A DNA stretch of 64,000 nt from Hygrophila difformis (taxonomy: Eukaryota > Streptophyta > Magnoliopsida > Lamiales > Acanthaceae): assembly GCA_030278955.1 (NCBI GenBank), contig JAOANR010000002.1, positions 23,050,057-23,114,056 on the forward strand. The letters run 5' to 3'. The notes beneath the pieces were generated by a model. It made no database searches, was not told the origin of the DNA, and saw nothing but the letters and a program-made list of their open reading frames with translations. The first letter of the stretch is position 1; the number at the start of each line of letters is the position of its first letter. The position numbers were made by a program, and so were the translations under genes. Positions 35,973 to 46,530 of this stretch are shown in pieces.

Positions 35973-36137
35973 TTTTTTTTTTGTTTAACAGCCTATGCAG
36001 CCTATGAAAGGGGTGGTACGAGCCCATACTACACAAATTACAAAGGGAACAAAGGGATCGATAGGGGGCCAGCGGGGATCGAACTCCCAACCTAAAGGTT
36101 GGTTGGGAGTCGGGGGACTTGAACACTATGGAACTGC
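35973..36137 (-). mobile_element. Possible tRNA-derived SINE
   Basis: On the minus strand the segment starts near GCAGTTCCATAGTG, has a B-box-like GGAGTTCGATCC (36075-36086), then TGGCCCCC and further sequence, and ends in an A-run (T-run at 35973-35982). This order fits a tRNA-derived SINE of a family different from the 3289 copy. No target-site duplication was found and no tRNA cloverleaf can be drawn. Confidence 0.4.
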
Positions 36138-36489
36138 TTTTATAATTTAAATGAAAAGACTAACAAAATTTGATAAAAGCCTTTCTAATTTTTTACATAT
36201 AAAATAATTTTATAATTTAAAAGGGCATAAAAGATAATTTAATATAAAACACATCCGAAGATTCCCGGTAATGAGATCAGATTACCGGGTTGTGGGTGGG
36301 AATCACATTCCCACCTAAAAGCTCCAACATTCCCATCAAGATGGTAATCTCGGATTTCCAACACACACATCTCTCCAACCAAACGAGGGAATGTTAGATA
36401 ACCTATCCAAGATTCCCACTGGGAATCTAACATTCGCCGAACCAAACGGCCAACAGTTAATATCTTAAAATATAGAGAAATAAATATTA

Positions 36490-36902
36490 CTACCTCTGTC
36501 TCAAAATTTTTCTTACAGACCCACTTTTTGCACAATTTAATGCACATTTTAAACCATTAAAAACTCATGTTCGGTACAAGTAAAAATTCTAAAAGTTCGA
36601 TATTTAAAAACTACACAATGAGATGAATCTAACAAGATCCCATTTGGCTATATTTGAACTTGTATAACTATTATAAAAATTTAAGTGAAAATCTGTATGT
36701 GAATAATAGTACATTACCAAGCGTAAAATTCATATGATGTACGAAGTATAAAAAATATATATTCTAAAACTATACGAAAAGACGAATCCAACTAGATCTC
36801 ACTTGACTATATTTTTTCTTATATATAACTGCAAGAAAATTTAGGTCAAACATGCATAAAGAACAGTATAAAATACACCGTAGCATCTGAAATTGAATGG
36901 AG
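36490..36902. mobile_element. Decayed Stowaway-like MITE
   Basis: The left end CTACCTCTGTCTC and right end ATTGAATGGAG are weak versions of Stowaway termini, with TA on both sides (36488-36489 and 36903-36904). The interior is AT-rich with repeated CAAG/ATCTCA.TTGACTATATTT words and no coding. Confidence 0.35.
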
Positions 36903-36982
36903 TAAAATATATGGTCCGGTCATTTTTATATTTTTATTTATATTAATTTATAGTGACGAAATGAAGTGGTTGAACATATATA

Positions 36983-37241
36983 CTCCCTCCGTCCCACTCA
37001 AAGTGTCTCACTTTGATTTTTGACACTGTTTGTTGATCAACTTTGACCTAATGTTATCGTAATTATATACGAAAAAAATATAGTCAAGTTCGGTCTTGTT
37101 AGATTCCTCTAATCATGTAGTTTTCAAATATATATTTTATATAATTTTTACATACGTTGATTTAAAGATATTAAGCGTTAAACAAGTGCATTGGACGACG
37201 TGTGCAAAAGTTTTGATACAGAAATAATGAGACAGACGGAG
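36983..37241. mobile_element. Stowaway MITE, 259 bp
   Basis: The ends CTCCCTCCGTCCCA and TGAGACAGACGGAG form a terminal inverted repeat of the Stowaway type, and TA dinucleotides flank the element (36981-36982 and 37242-37243). It is AT-rich and non-coding. A further CTCCCTC word follows at 37248. Confidence 0.75.
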
Positions 37242-37243
37242 TA

Positions 37244-37652
37244 ATACTCCCTCTTGCTGGCTTGCTTACTTTTACAATCAAATTGTCTAGATATTGTTTA
37301 ATAATCCAAGTTGTCAATATAAATCGGTTGAATAAATTATTTGAAGGAGATGGTAAGCTAAATATACCAACTCATGGATGCTAAAATTTTCATTTAATTC
37401 ACTAAAAAAAAGTATTTTCCATTTGGGCTAACATAAATTTTGGCACATTGGTTTTATTTTCTAAAAATCTTGAATAGGAGATTGGTGTAAGGGCCGACTC
37501 AACATATAATAGCATGATCTCAATGCCCTAATTTAAATTGATCACATATGTGATCAAATTGGGCCACAGCTTAAACTAAAATTTAAAAAAAAAAAAAAAA
37601 AAAGGGTGGATTCTGGACCTTTAAATTTAATTATATCTCCAACAAAAATTAC
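37244..37652. other. Non-coding spacer left of element E
   Basis: AT-rich sequence with an A-run (about 37585-37603). No gene or defined element is seen. Confidence 0.4.
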
Positions 37653-37998
37653 TTACCTGTTATCACAAAAAATATTATATCCGGAAAAATTGGGATTTAA
37701 GTAATTTAATATGGGCAATTTAGTTGGCCTGAAAAATTAAATTACTTGATTAATTGAATAAAAACATTTTAATGGCAAATAAAAAATATATATATATATA
37801 TATAATAAATATATAGGTTACTTGGCAAGGCAACACAATTATCCTACAGTCATCTCGGGTCGCCCGGACACCCAGAGGTATAGACTGGGGATAAGCTACA
37901 TGCCAGGACCCCATGGGGAGATCTCTGGTCGACCAAGAAGGGTGTCTTGGTCGATCACAAGATATTCCATGGAGATGGGAACTCCTCTTCGTTGTTTA

Positions 37999-39320
37999 AG
38001 TGCTCTGAATGGGCCTAGAATGGCTAAAAAGGGGTTATACGACCCACCGGAAGCCTGGACAGGGAGAGGAACATGCCCACACCCGATGGGAGGGTCCATG
38101 GTCGACCAAGGGGATGTAGTGGTCGACCAAGAGGAGTCCCATGGGAAAAGTCCTCCTTTTTTAGTGTCTAAGTGCTCCGAATGGGCCCGGGATGGCCAGA
38201 AAGGGGTTATACGACCTACCGGAAGCCTGGACAGGGGGAGGAACATGTCCAAACCCCATGGGAGGGTCCATGGTCGACCAAGGGGCTGTAGTGGTCGACC
38301 AAGAGGAGTCCCATGGGAAAAGTCCTCCTTTTTAGTGTCTAAGTTCTCCGAATGGGCCCGGGATGGCCAGAAAGGGGTTATACGACCTACCGGAAGCCTG
38401 GACAGGGGGAGGAACATGCCCACACCCCATGGAAGGGTCCATGGTCGACCAAGGGGCTGTAGTGGTCGACCAAGAGGAGTCCCATGGGGAAAGGTCCTCC
38501 TTTTTAGTGTTTAAGTGCTCCGAATGGGCCCGAGATGGGCCAGAAAGGTGTTATACGACCTACAGGGAGCCTGGACAGGGGGAGGAACATGCCCACACCC
38601 CATGGAAGGGTCCATGGTCGACCAAGGGGATGTAGTGGTCGACCAAGAGGAGTCCCATGGGGAAAGGTCCTCCTTTTTAGTGTTTAAGTGCTCCGAACGG
38701 GCCCGGAATGGCCAGAAAGGGGTTATACGACCTACCGGAAGCCTGAACAGGGGGAGGAACATGACCACACCCCACGGGAGAGTCCATGGTCGACCAAGGG
38801 GCTGTAGTGGTCGACCAAGAGGAGTCCCATGGGAAAGGTCCTCCTTTTTAGTGTTTAAGTGCTCCGAACGGGCCCGGGATGGGCCAGAAAGGTGTTATAC
38901 GACCTACAGGAAGCCTGGACAGGGGGAGGAACATGCCCACACCCCATGGAAGGGTCCATGGTCGACCAAGGGGATGTAGTGGTCGACCAAGAGGAGTCCC
39001 ATGGGGAAAGGTCCTCCTTTTTAGTGTTTACGTGCTCCTAATGGGCCCGAGATGGCCAGAAAGGGGTTATACGACCTACCGGAAGCCTGGACAGGGGGAG
39101 GAACATGCCCACACCCCATGGGAGAGTCCATGGTCGACCAAGGGGCTGTAGTGGTCGACCAAGAGGAGTCCCATGGGATAGGTCCTCTTTTTTAGTGTTT
39201 AAGTGCTCCGAACGGGCCCGGGATGGCCAGAGAGGTGTTATACGACCTACAGGAAGCCTGAACAGGGGGAGTAACATTCCCACACCCCATGGAAGGGTCC
39301 ATGGGGATGTAGTGGTCGAC
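37999..39320 (+). repeat. 171-174 bp tandem array in the E1 LTR, about 8 units
   Basis: Units start at about 37999, 38170, 38340, 38513, 38687, 38858, 39030 and 39200 at the GTGCTCCGAA word. Each full unit has a GTTATACGACCTAC word, a GGGGGAGGAACATG word and two GTCGACCAAG motifs about 20 bp apart, then GAGTCCCATGGG. A diverged partial unit precedes the array. The long frames across it on both strands follow only from a unit length near a multiple of three. Confidence 0.88.
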
Positions 39321-39572
39321 CAAGGGAATATGACTTGACCATCCCCTTGATATGCCCAAAGGATGCGCAACCGCCCAATATGCAAGACGAGCTATAACCA
39401 ACCAAAGGTCAGCTCAGACTTAGTTTCGAGCCTTGGAATGACACAAGACTAATCAAGCCACAAAGGAGACACCAGGCAAGCCAGAGGGTTGTGGAAGAGA
39501 AAGCGAAGGCAAGTCATTGAACGGAGCAGTTATTTCCCACAGATGTGCTAGGGAAGCGGTTACACAAAGCGT

Positions 39573-39580
39573 CTATAAAT
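39573..39580 (+). promoter_or_regulatory. TATA box of E1 LTR
   Basis: CTATAAAT (in GCGTCTATAAATACAAC) lies after the tandem array and about 290 bp before the LTR end, a sensible place for the U3/R border. The same site is present inverted in E2's LTR. Confidence 0.6.
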
Positions 39581-39869
39581 ACAACTTTATTGCAGAAGGA
39601 AAAGGGATCAACACACAACTCAACACTCCACAGGAGTTTTTATCTTTTTCTTAGTTCGTAGAATTAGGTCATAGCTTTAGTTTTCCGTAGTCTCCTTCGT
39701 AGTTGTAATAGCTAGTTCTTGTAATTCGCAGTGGGCAAGAAATCCATTCTTGTTCATTGTTTTTAGTTATTGAAAGACGCAATCTTACGGTAGAATTTAT
39801 TCAGATTCAGCCGTCTTAGCCTGCAAAGGCTTACTATTTATTGTTCGTCGCGTCCCAGCGATAACAATT

Positions 39870-39885
39870 TGGCGACCACAGTGGG
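39870..39885 (+). promoter_or_regulatory. E1 primer-binding site
   Basis: TGGCGACCACAGTGGG lies three bases after the LTR end (GATAACA). Tat elements carry a TGGCG-starting site of this kind; I think it pairs with a tRNA other than initiator Met, but I cannot name the tRNA with certainty. Confidence 0.75.
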
Positions 39886-39977
39886 AGACGATTGAAACGT
39901 CTACCATAGATCAATTATCAAATTTGGAAAGTTTGGATAGCTTGGTGTTAAGATCACGAGTGATATCCCGGATAAAT

Positions 39978-42150
39978 ATGTCCACGCCAAGAGCATCCAC
40001 TAGCACTATTACTGGCGGAATTCCGCCACCACCTGTGCCGCCCACGACAGGGCATAATACTGCCAGTGTAAATGTTGTACCAATGGACTTAATACCAATT
40101 CTGATGAATCAATTTACAGAACTATTGGACAACCGTTTGGCGGCTATGCGGAATGAGTTATCCGCACAAGTCTCACCTCAGGGATTTTTTGCTCAAGGGC
40201 CGTCTGCGGCCAACATGGGCAACTTCCCACCCAGAACAACAAATGGCCTACCCTTAGGGCAAGGCCAGATGCTCACTCCACTCCCAGTTTTGCCAACTTT
40301 TGGCATGGGAGAGGTGCAATCACAGAACTATGATAGGCCGGAAGCCAGTAACAACAGGGGCAAGCGGCCGGCGGCGACGTATCCCAACAATATTCCATTG
40401 GGAGGACAACCTGCTTTTGTCCCTACCAATGTGGAGAACTATCCAGTGGATACATCTCCAATCCGGCCAATGGGAGAGCTAGGTGGAAATCAGGAACCAT
40501 GGAGGCCACCTATGGCCAATCCGTCGGGTCCCAACAACCATTACGCACCTCCCATGATACACACTGCCCAAAACCTGGGGATGCCAGTTGATGGCTATAA
40601 TCCCAACCCTAATATGCCAGCCCCTCCACAAGGCCCTGCCATCGATCCTGATATTTTAGCAGATATGTTACGAGATCAATTTGGCTTCACTGTACGGCCA
40701 ACCGGTCGAATGGCATATCAAAAGCCTTACCCAGAGGCTATAACACGTGACTACCCACTTCCTCGAGGATTCAGGGTCCCTGATTTCTCGACATTTTCTG
40801 GTGAAGATGACGCATCCACTATAGAACACATAGGACGATTTAGTGCCCAGCTTGGGGAAAATGCCCGTAATCCATATTATAAAATGCAATTGTTTTCCTT
40901 ATCCTTAACCAAAACCGCATTTTCGTGGTTTGCTAACCTCCCTCCGGGACACTTTAGGACGTGGGAGGACATGGAAGCAGCATTCCACACACGTTTCTTC
41001 AATCCCGTACCAACAGTGTCAGTTACTGACATAGTGGATGCCAAACAATTACCGAAGGAGTCCGTAATTGCGTTCATAGAACGTGTGAGGCGGTTAAAGT
41101 CTCGCTGCTCAACCGCCTTGAGCGATTCTGAATTGACCAAGATAGTGGTCAGAAATATGGCTCCCACGTATAGGGCACAGCTAACTGCCCACGATATCCC
41201 AGACCTCTCCGCATTGGCTTCCAAAGCCATTCGCCTCGAAACTCTATTTAAGGACGAAGGATCTGTGGCTAATCCCAAGAAATACCGTCCTATAACTAGC
41301 ATAGAGACAAACGAGTACGAATACTCGGATATGGAGATTGATAGTGAGGTTGCATGTATGGAGGTTCTCAACGGTGGAGAAGTTGCCGAGCAGGCGGGTA
41401 GCGGAGTTGGTGAAAGGGAAACCATTCCCTTGCCCTAAGTTGCAACCTAACGCCGCCAGGAGGGTTGCAACTAGTGGTAAAACGTCCCAAAAAATGGGGG
41501 CCGATGAAGAACCACTTTTCGATGTGAGCAAAGCAGACGAGATCTTTGATGTCCTTTTGAAAGAAGGGCAATTGAGACTACCGAAAGGCCAACAATTGGC
41601 CACCGCCGAAGAAGTTAAGGGCCGGAATTATTGCAAAATGCATAATTCCTTTACCCACACGACATCCCAGTGTCGTCACTTCAAACTGGAAATCAACAAG
41701 GCCTTGCGTACTGGTCGGTTGAAGTTTTTTCAGATGGGAGTGGACGAAGAACCTTTTCCGCCCATCACCACAGCGATGGTGCAAGCAGGACCTTCTGAAG
41801 CTGCCAGGCCTGAACAAGGGCCATCAGGCACTAAAGAAACTCGCCCACAACAGGGTGAGAGTGATACACATCCTTCAGGATACACCAGAAGGTTTCCACC
41901 ACCAAATAATGTGGTAGGGGGAAACCCCAGCGGTGATGAGCGAAATATTCGTCAATACCATAGGCCATCTAACTGGCACAATCGTGGTCGTTCTGATGAA
42001 AGAAGCAGGGGAAGGTACGGCTGGTCACCTAGATATACCAGTAGCCGGACTCCACATACTCTCCAGCCACATCGAGGACCTATTGCACAGACGTGGACAT
42101 ACCCTGATGGAACGTACGAGGTTCAAATCATTAATGGGGCAATGGTTTAG
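39978..42150 (+). pseudogene. E1 gag with one-base insertion
   Basis: Gag starts at ATG 39978 (MSTPRASTSTI), with a proline/asparagine-rich N-terminus. A central capsid-type domain includes YPEAITRDYPLPRGFRVPDF and a PGHFRTWEDMEAAFHTRF segment. Near the end is a zinc-binding-like CKMHNSFTHTTSQCRHF followed by an Arg/Gly-rich tail. A GGG run at 41396-41398, one base longer than in E2, shifts the frame and splits the ORF into 39978-41438 and 41338-42150. E2 has the same protein uninterrupted (723 residues). It ends at TAG 42148-42150. Confidence 0.85.
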
Positions 42151-42174
42151 AAAAAGCCCACACGAAGGCCACCT

Positions 42175-43515
42175 ATGGCCTACGACAATATATGGATGAA
42201 CAATGCCCCTCCTCCTCCAGTGGATGTAGATCCCAGGTTCCCAGGAATGACGCGGACACAGATACGCAGGGCCAAAAGACAGTATGCGGCAACCCATAGG
42301 GGTAGCAGTAGTTCGACGATAAGTACTCCTATACTCCCTACAAAGACCCCTTTGTCAATGTGGGGCCTAAATGGCCCATGTCGCAAGGAAAGAGATGCAG
42401 ACGAAAAGGAAGTTGCTGCCAACAATGGAAAATCTACTTTGGTAGATAAATCTGATAAGGCGGGTGTCCAAGCCGAACCTCAAACGGCTGGTACTACTGC
42501 ATCTGATCCTTCGGATGAACTTAAGGAAGGGGTATGGGTGACGGAAGGTCTCCAGTGTGCATATTGCCAAAGGGTGAACAAAGTCCCATACGATTTAGAG
42601 GACGACCTCGCCCAAACACAATTTGGGGATTTTACTCCAGAGGAATTAGATGCCTTAATGGTCGATGAAGGGCAGACTGGAAATACCGTCACGCAAGAAG
42701 ACCATGAGTCGCCCAAAAAACAGAAATGCGACGAATCCGCACCAAATGCATTGGTGCAGGAAAATGAGGCATCTAAAGATGATACTGTCGTGGCAATGAC
42801 CATTAACATGACACATGTGAATATACCGGAACTGGAAGTTGAACAGGACAATGCCAGTGTCAAGTCTTTAGAAGAACCTGCGTGGGCTTACATCCATGCC
42901 GCATATGATGATGAAGAACCAGAGGTAATGTGTGAGGATGTTCCTCCCATAATCTTTGAACCACTACCCATAGATGCTCCACGACATCTCAAGCCATTGT
43001 ACGTCCAAGCCCACATCAACGGGAGAAGGTTCAACAGGGTGTTCGTGGACAATGGGGCGGTTTACAATATCATACCACTTGCCACGCTCAAGAAGATCGG
43101 GAAGACCAAGGAGGACCTGGTGGAAGCAGATTTAGAGTTGGCAGGGTTCAATGGGCACACTACTAAGCCATTGGGCATGCTGACTGCACAAATTGGTGTC
43201 GGGCCCAAGGTCGTATCAACTGTTTTGTTCGTGGTGGATACCCCCACCACGTATTCTGCACTACTTGGTCGTGACTGGATTCACACTGCTAAGTGCGTCC
43301 CTTCCACCCTACACCAAAAACTCTTGTTCTGGGAAGGCTCAGAAGTGATCACCGTCAATGCTCATCAGAATCCATTCCAGGGATACATCGGCAATAGTAC
43401 AAGCGATGCCGTACTCTATGAATCTGCTATACCACCAATTAGCATGAGTGGTATCGTCAGTGCATGCCCCATGCCTAACTGCAAGTTAACAAGGCAGGGG
43501 TATGTTTTCTATTAG
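42175..43515 (+). CDS. E1 protease-containing ORF
   Basis: This 446-residue frame is the same frame as the end of gag, separated only by the TAG at 42148. The N-terminal part is a variable linker. From about residue 275 it has a retropepsin-like domain with a VFVDNGAVYNIIP active-site region (DNG where many families have DTG or DSG) and the YSALLGRDWIH block typical of Tat proteases. It ends in TAG at 43515. It is identical in E2 (51991-53331). Separation of protease from gag by one stop and from RT by a frame change is unusual and may be bridged by readthrough or splicing. Confidence 0.75.
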   Translation: MAYDNIWMNNAPPPPVDVDPRFPGMTRTQIRRAKRQYAATHRGSSSSTISTPILPTKTPLSMWGLNGPCRKERDADEKEVAANNGKSTLVDKSDKAGVQAEPQTAGTTASDPSDELKEGVWVTEGLQCAYCQRVNKVPYDLEDDLAQTQFGDFTPEELDALMVDEGQTGNTVTQEDHESPKKQKCDESAPNALVQENEASKDDTVVAMTINMTHVNIPELEVEQDNASVKSLEEPAWAYIHAAYDDEEPEVMCEDVPPIIFEPLPIDAPRHLKPLYVQAHINGRRFNRVFVDNGAVYNIIPLATLKKIGKTKEDLVEADLELAGFNGHTTKPLGMLTAQIGVGPKVVSTVLFVVDTPTTYSALLGRDWIHTAKCVPSTLHQKLLFWEGSEVITVNAHQNPFQGYIGNSTSDAVLYESAIPPISMSGIVSACPMPNCKLTRQGYVFY

Positions 43516-43577
43516 TTAGTGTGATCTGTAAGTGGCTCGATAGCCAGAAATATTAATTTCTGCGAAAATAATTATAT

Positions 43578-43895
43578 ATGTCGAGTTCAATTAATGAAAT
43601 TACTATTTCCGATTCATTGCCAGTTATTTCTTTAAATTCGTGCCAAGAAGGGACTGAACTTAAAAACTGTGTGTATGAATGGCCGGAGTTATTAGAGAAA
43701 CCTGAGCCAACCGTGTATGCGCAAGACCCATTGGTCGAGTTTAACATTGGCGATGCGGAGAAACAAAGACCAATAATGGTCAGTGGTTTACTGACAAGAG
43801 ACCAACAAAATGAGTTGGCACAATTAGTGGCGAAACATCAGGATTGCCTTCTATCCCAGATTATACTGATATGCCAGGGCTGGATAGGAAACTAA
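43578..43895 (+). CDS. E1 pre-RT linker ORF
   Basis: A 105-codon frame encodes the acidic linker that precedes RT in Tat elements (ending with LTRDQQNELAQLVAKHQD). It lies in a third frame relative to protease and RT. The overlap with the RT frame (43844 onward) is short, and homology passes from one frame to the other near 43850, so a frame change separates them. E2 shares it at 51611-51928, so it predates the copying of E1 and E2. Confidence 0.5.
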   Translation: MSSSINEITISDSLPVISLNSCQEGTELKNCVYEWPELLEKPEPTVYAQDPLVEFNIGDAEKQRPIMVSGLLTRDQQNELAQLVAKHQDCLLSQIILICQGWIGN

Positions 43896-45912
43896 TAGAA
43901 CATCGTCTGCCTATTAAGCCCAATTATCGACCGGTAAAACAAGCCCCTAGACGTTTTAACCCCGAATTGATGCCTAAGATTACTGAAGAAATTAAGAAGT
44001 TGTTGGATGCCAAATTCATCCGACCTTGTAGATATGCCGAGTGGTTGTCTAACATAGTCCCTGTTACCAAGAAAAATGGTAAAATGAGAGTCTGTATAGA
44101 CTTTAGGGACTTGAATTTGGCCACACCCAAGGACGAGTATACCATGCCCATCGCTGACATGTTGATCGATGCAGCAGCTGGCCATAAAATCCTATCCTTA
44201 ATGGATGGCTATGCTGGATATAATCAGATTAACCTGGCTGAAGAGGACACTGCCAAGACAGCATTCAGATGTCCTGGAGCTATAGGAATATATGAGTGGG
44301 TGGTAATGCCTTTTGGTTTGAAAAATGCCGGAGCCACCTACCAAAGGGCAATGAACACCATATTCCACGATTTAATTGGCAAAACTTTGGAAGTATATAT
44401 TGATGATGTAATCATCAAATCATCAGAGTTTAGCCAACATCTAGTAGACCTAGAGGAAGCATTTGTCAGAATGAGGAAATATAACCTTAAAATGAACCCT
44501 ACGAAATGTGCCTTTGGGGTGTCTGCTGGCAATTTCTTGGGTTTTCTCATTCATCAACGAGAGGGATAGAGGTTGATGCAAATAAAGCTAAGGCTATCAT
44601 CAACATTCCTCCACCCCGAACAATTAAAGAAGTACAAAGCTTATTGGGCAAGGTGAATTACCTTAGGAGGTTCATAGCCAACGCTGCTGGTAAAATGAAA
44701 CCTCTAACAAAATTGCTAAGAGGAAAAACAGGACCTAACATTGAATGGGGTCCTGAGCAAGATGAAGCCCTAGAAGTGATCAAGACATCACTCATCAACC
44801 CTCCTGTTCTTGTACCGCCTAGGCCAGATAAAAGACTAAAACTTTATTTGGCTTCATCTCATGTAGCCATTGGCTGTTTATTGGCACAAGATTGGGATGA
44901 TGGAAAAGAAAGGGCCATATATTATCTGAGCAAGACATTAGCAGGGCCCGAGTTGAATTATCATTTTGTGGAGAAACTATGTTTCTCCTTGGTGTATGCT
45001 TGCACAAAACTCGAACATTATATCCTGCCTAGGGACACTGATGTGGTGACCAAGCACAACATTATTAAATTTTTACTTAAGAGACCTCGAATGAAAGGTC
45101 GATTATTGGATTGGGCGGTGAAATTAATCCCATTTTCCTTAAATCACGTTCCTATCACAGCCATAAAGGGACAAGTGGTAGCAGAATTCTTGGGCGATCA
45201 TTCCGTCGACCTCAATGAGGAATGGGATTTGGAAATTGAAAGTGTAGGCACAGCACCATGGGTCTTATACTTCGATGGCTCTGCCACTAATACTCGAGCA
45301 GGGGCTGGAGTTAGTATTTATGGTCCCAATCGACAAAAGATTAAAGTCTATATAGAATTGGGACCAATGACTAATAATTCAGCAGAATACGAAGCCCTCA
45401 TTTTAGGGCTGGAAACATTGATTATGAGAAAGGCCCAAGCCGTCATTATTAAGGGAGATTCGCAATTAGTTATCAACCAAGTGCTCGGGGCCTATGGTTG
45501 TAAGAATTCCACCCTGATGGGATATCAAAACCGGGTTCATGACTTATTAGCTAAAATTGCGGACGTGACGTTCGAACAAATCTCACGTGGCGAAAATGAA
45601 GAGGCCAATCGCTTGGCCCAGCTCGCCTCAAAGTATCACCCTAGAGGGGAGATCAATGAACTAACAACCCCCATGCTTAGGGGTGAGGAGCCCCACGAAG
45701 GGAATGGGACATCTCGCGTAGAGGGGAGCCTAAGGGAGGTAGATAGTCCCATACCTGATGAGTTAGGTAGTATGGCACCCGGGGGGGCAACCCTCATTCC
45801 ACCACCAAATAACGATACTGTGGCACCCGGGGGGGCAACTCTACTTCCTCCACTAAGCAATGACACTATGGCACTGCCGCCATCTGACTGGAGATCAGAG
45901 ATTATTGCTTAT
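43844..45912 (+). pseudogene. E1 pol fragment: RT, RNase H and second RNase H
   Basis: The coding begins in the RT N-terminus (DMPGLDRKLIEHRLPIKP). It contains the palm with YIDD at about residues 185-188, a gypsy-type RNase H (near 330-400) and the plant-like second RNase H (FDGSA, SAEYEAL, KGDSQL at about 477, 514, 538). A two-base GA duplication at 44559-44562 shifts the frame, giving ORFs 43844-44569 and 44506 onward. The fragment ends just after DWRSEIIAY at 45912; the integrase is missing. The ORF of 587 codons that appears to continue to 46269 runs into inverted LTR sequence. Confidence 0.85.
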
Positions 45913-45983
45913 CAGGGGGAGGAACATGACCACACCCCACGGGAGAGTCCACGGAACATGACCACACCCCACGGGAGAGTCCA
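45913..45983 (+). repeat. Filler at E1/E2 joint: duplicated LTR-array fragment
   Basis: 45913-45951 equals 38748-38786 of the LTR array in direct orientation. 45953-45983 repeats the last 31 bp of that again. After this, at CCA|TTCGGAGC, the sequence turns into the LTR array in inverted orientation. This two-step filler sits between E1 pol and the E2 LTR. Confidence 0.85.
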
Positions 45984-46513
45984 TTCGGAGCACTTAGACA
46001 CTAAAAAAGGAGGACTTTTCCCATGGGACTCCTCTTGGTCGACCACTACATCCCCTTGGTCGACCATGGACCCTCCCATCGGGTGTGGGCATGTTCCTCT
46101 CCCTGTCCAGGCTTCCGGTGGGTCGTATAACCCCTTTTTAGCCATTCTAGGCCCATTCAGAGCACTTAAACAACGAAGAGGAGTTCCCATCTCCATGGAA
46201 TATCTTGTGATCGACCAAGACACCCTTCTTGGTCGACCAGAGATCTCCCCATGGGGTCCTGGCATGTAGCTTATCCCCAGTCTATACCTCTGGGTGTCCG
46301 GGCGACCCGAGATGACTGTAGGATAATTGTGTTGCCTTGCCAAGTAACCTATATATTTATTATATATATATATATATATATATATTTTTTATTTGCCATT
46401 AAAATGTTTTTATTCAATTAATCAAGTAATTTAATTTTTCAGGCCAACTAAATTGCCCATATTAAATTACTTAAATCTCAATTTTTCCGGATATAATATT
46501 TTTTGTGATAACA
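45984..46513 (-). repeat. E2 3' LTR, truncated
   Basis: On the minus strand it starts TGTTATCACAAAA at 46513 and includes the AT-rich part, the diverged first array unit and part of the next, then breaks at the E1 joint. It matches 57329 onward of the 5' LTR, with a longer (TA)n run. Confidence 0.88.
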
Positions 46514-46530
46514 ATTTGCCCCCCCGATTC
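46514..46530 (-). promoter_or_regulatory. E2 polypurine tract
   Basis: On the minus strand GAATCGGGGGGGCAAAT directly precedes the 3' LTR start. Its G-run and position fit the plus-strand primer site and prove that 46513 is the start of a 3' LTR. Confidence 0.75.

Larger units (their letters stand above)
8206..36456. mobile_element. MITE-like host sequence split by element B
   Basis: Just left of element B is CGGGTCGTTTGGTTGA (from about 8207); about 1 kb right of B is its approximate reverse complement, ending CCAAACGGCCAACAG at 36456. TTA trinucleotides flank both ends (8203-8205 and 36457-36459), as in PIF/Harbinger MITEs. If correct, the pre-insertion element was about 1 kb and was broken open by the 27-kb composite B. 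The right part also contains a hairpin repeat and a possible SINE. The terminal repeats are imperfect, so this is tentative. Confidence 0.35.
37658..39866 (+). repeat. E1 5' LTR
   Basis: The 2209-bp LTR has perfect 7-bp inverted ends (TGTTATC...GATAACA). Its 5' third is AT-rich with a (TA)n run near 37788; a GC-richer tandem-repeat array follows (37999-39320), then a TATA box at 39573-39580. E2's LTR pieces are almost identical. Confidence 0.9.
37658..45912 (+). mobile_element. E1: Tat-lineage Ty3-gypsy retrotransposon, truncated in pol
   Basis: E1 begins with a full 5' LTR (TGTTATCAC at 37658, preceded by TTACC) and continues through the primer-binding site, gag, protease and pol to the end of the second RNase H. 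It stops at 45912, where a short LTR filler and then the inverted copy E2 begin. Tandem dual RNase H domains identify the Tat clade. Over the gag, protease and pol parts that I compared, E1 and E2 differ by two residues in gag and two small insertions in E1, so they are very recent copies. Confidence 0.88.

Noticed and set aside
36064..36137. tRNA gene on the minus strand
   Set aside because: A B-box-like word occurs but acceptor and anticodon stems cannot be drawn; a SINE is the better reading.
37653..37657. TTACC before E1 as evidence that E and B are linked
   Set aside because: TTACC also flanks B, but the E composite has no matching right-hand TTACC and belongs to another lineage; a five-base match is easily chance.
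37999..39320. CRISPR-like array
   Set aside because: Units are contiguous tandem copies without unique spacers, in a plant retrotransposon LTR.
37822..39385. Long overlapping ORFs on both strands across the LTR array (also 56104-57749)
   Set aside because: They follow the tandem repeat, whose unit length is near a multiple of three; the sequences repeat unit by unit and match no protein pattern.
44506..46269. 587-aa ORF of E1 as a real fusion protein
   Set aside because: Its last ~120 codons are inverted LTR array sequence beyond the rearrangement joint, open by chance.
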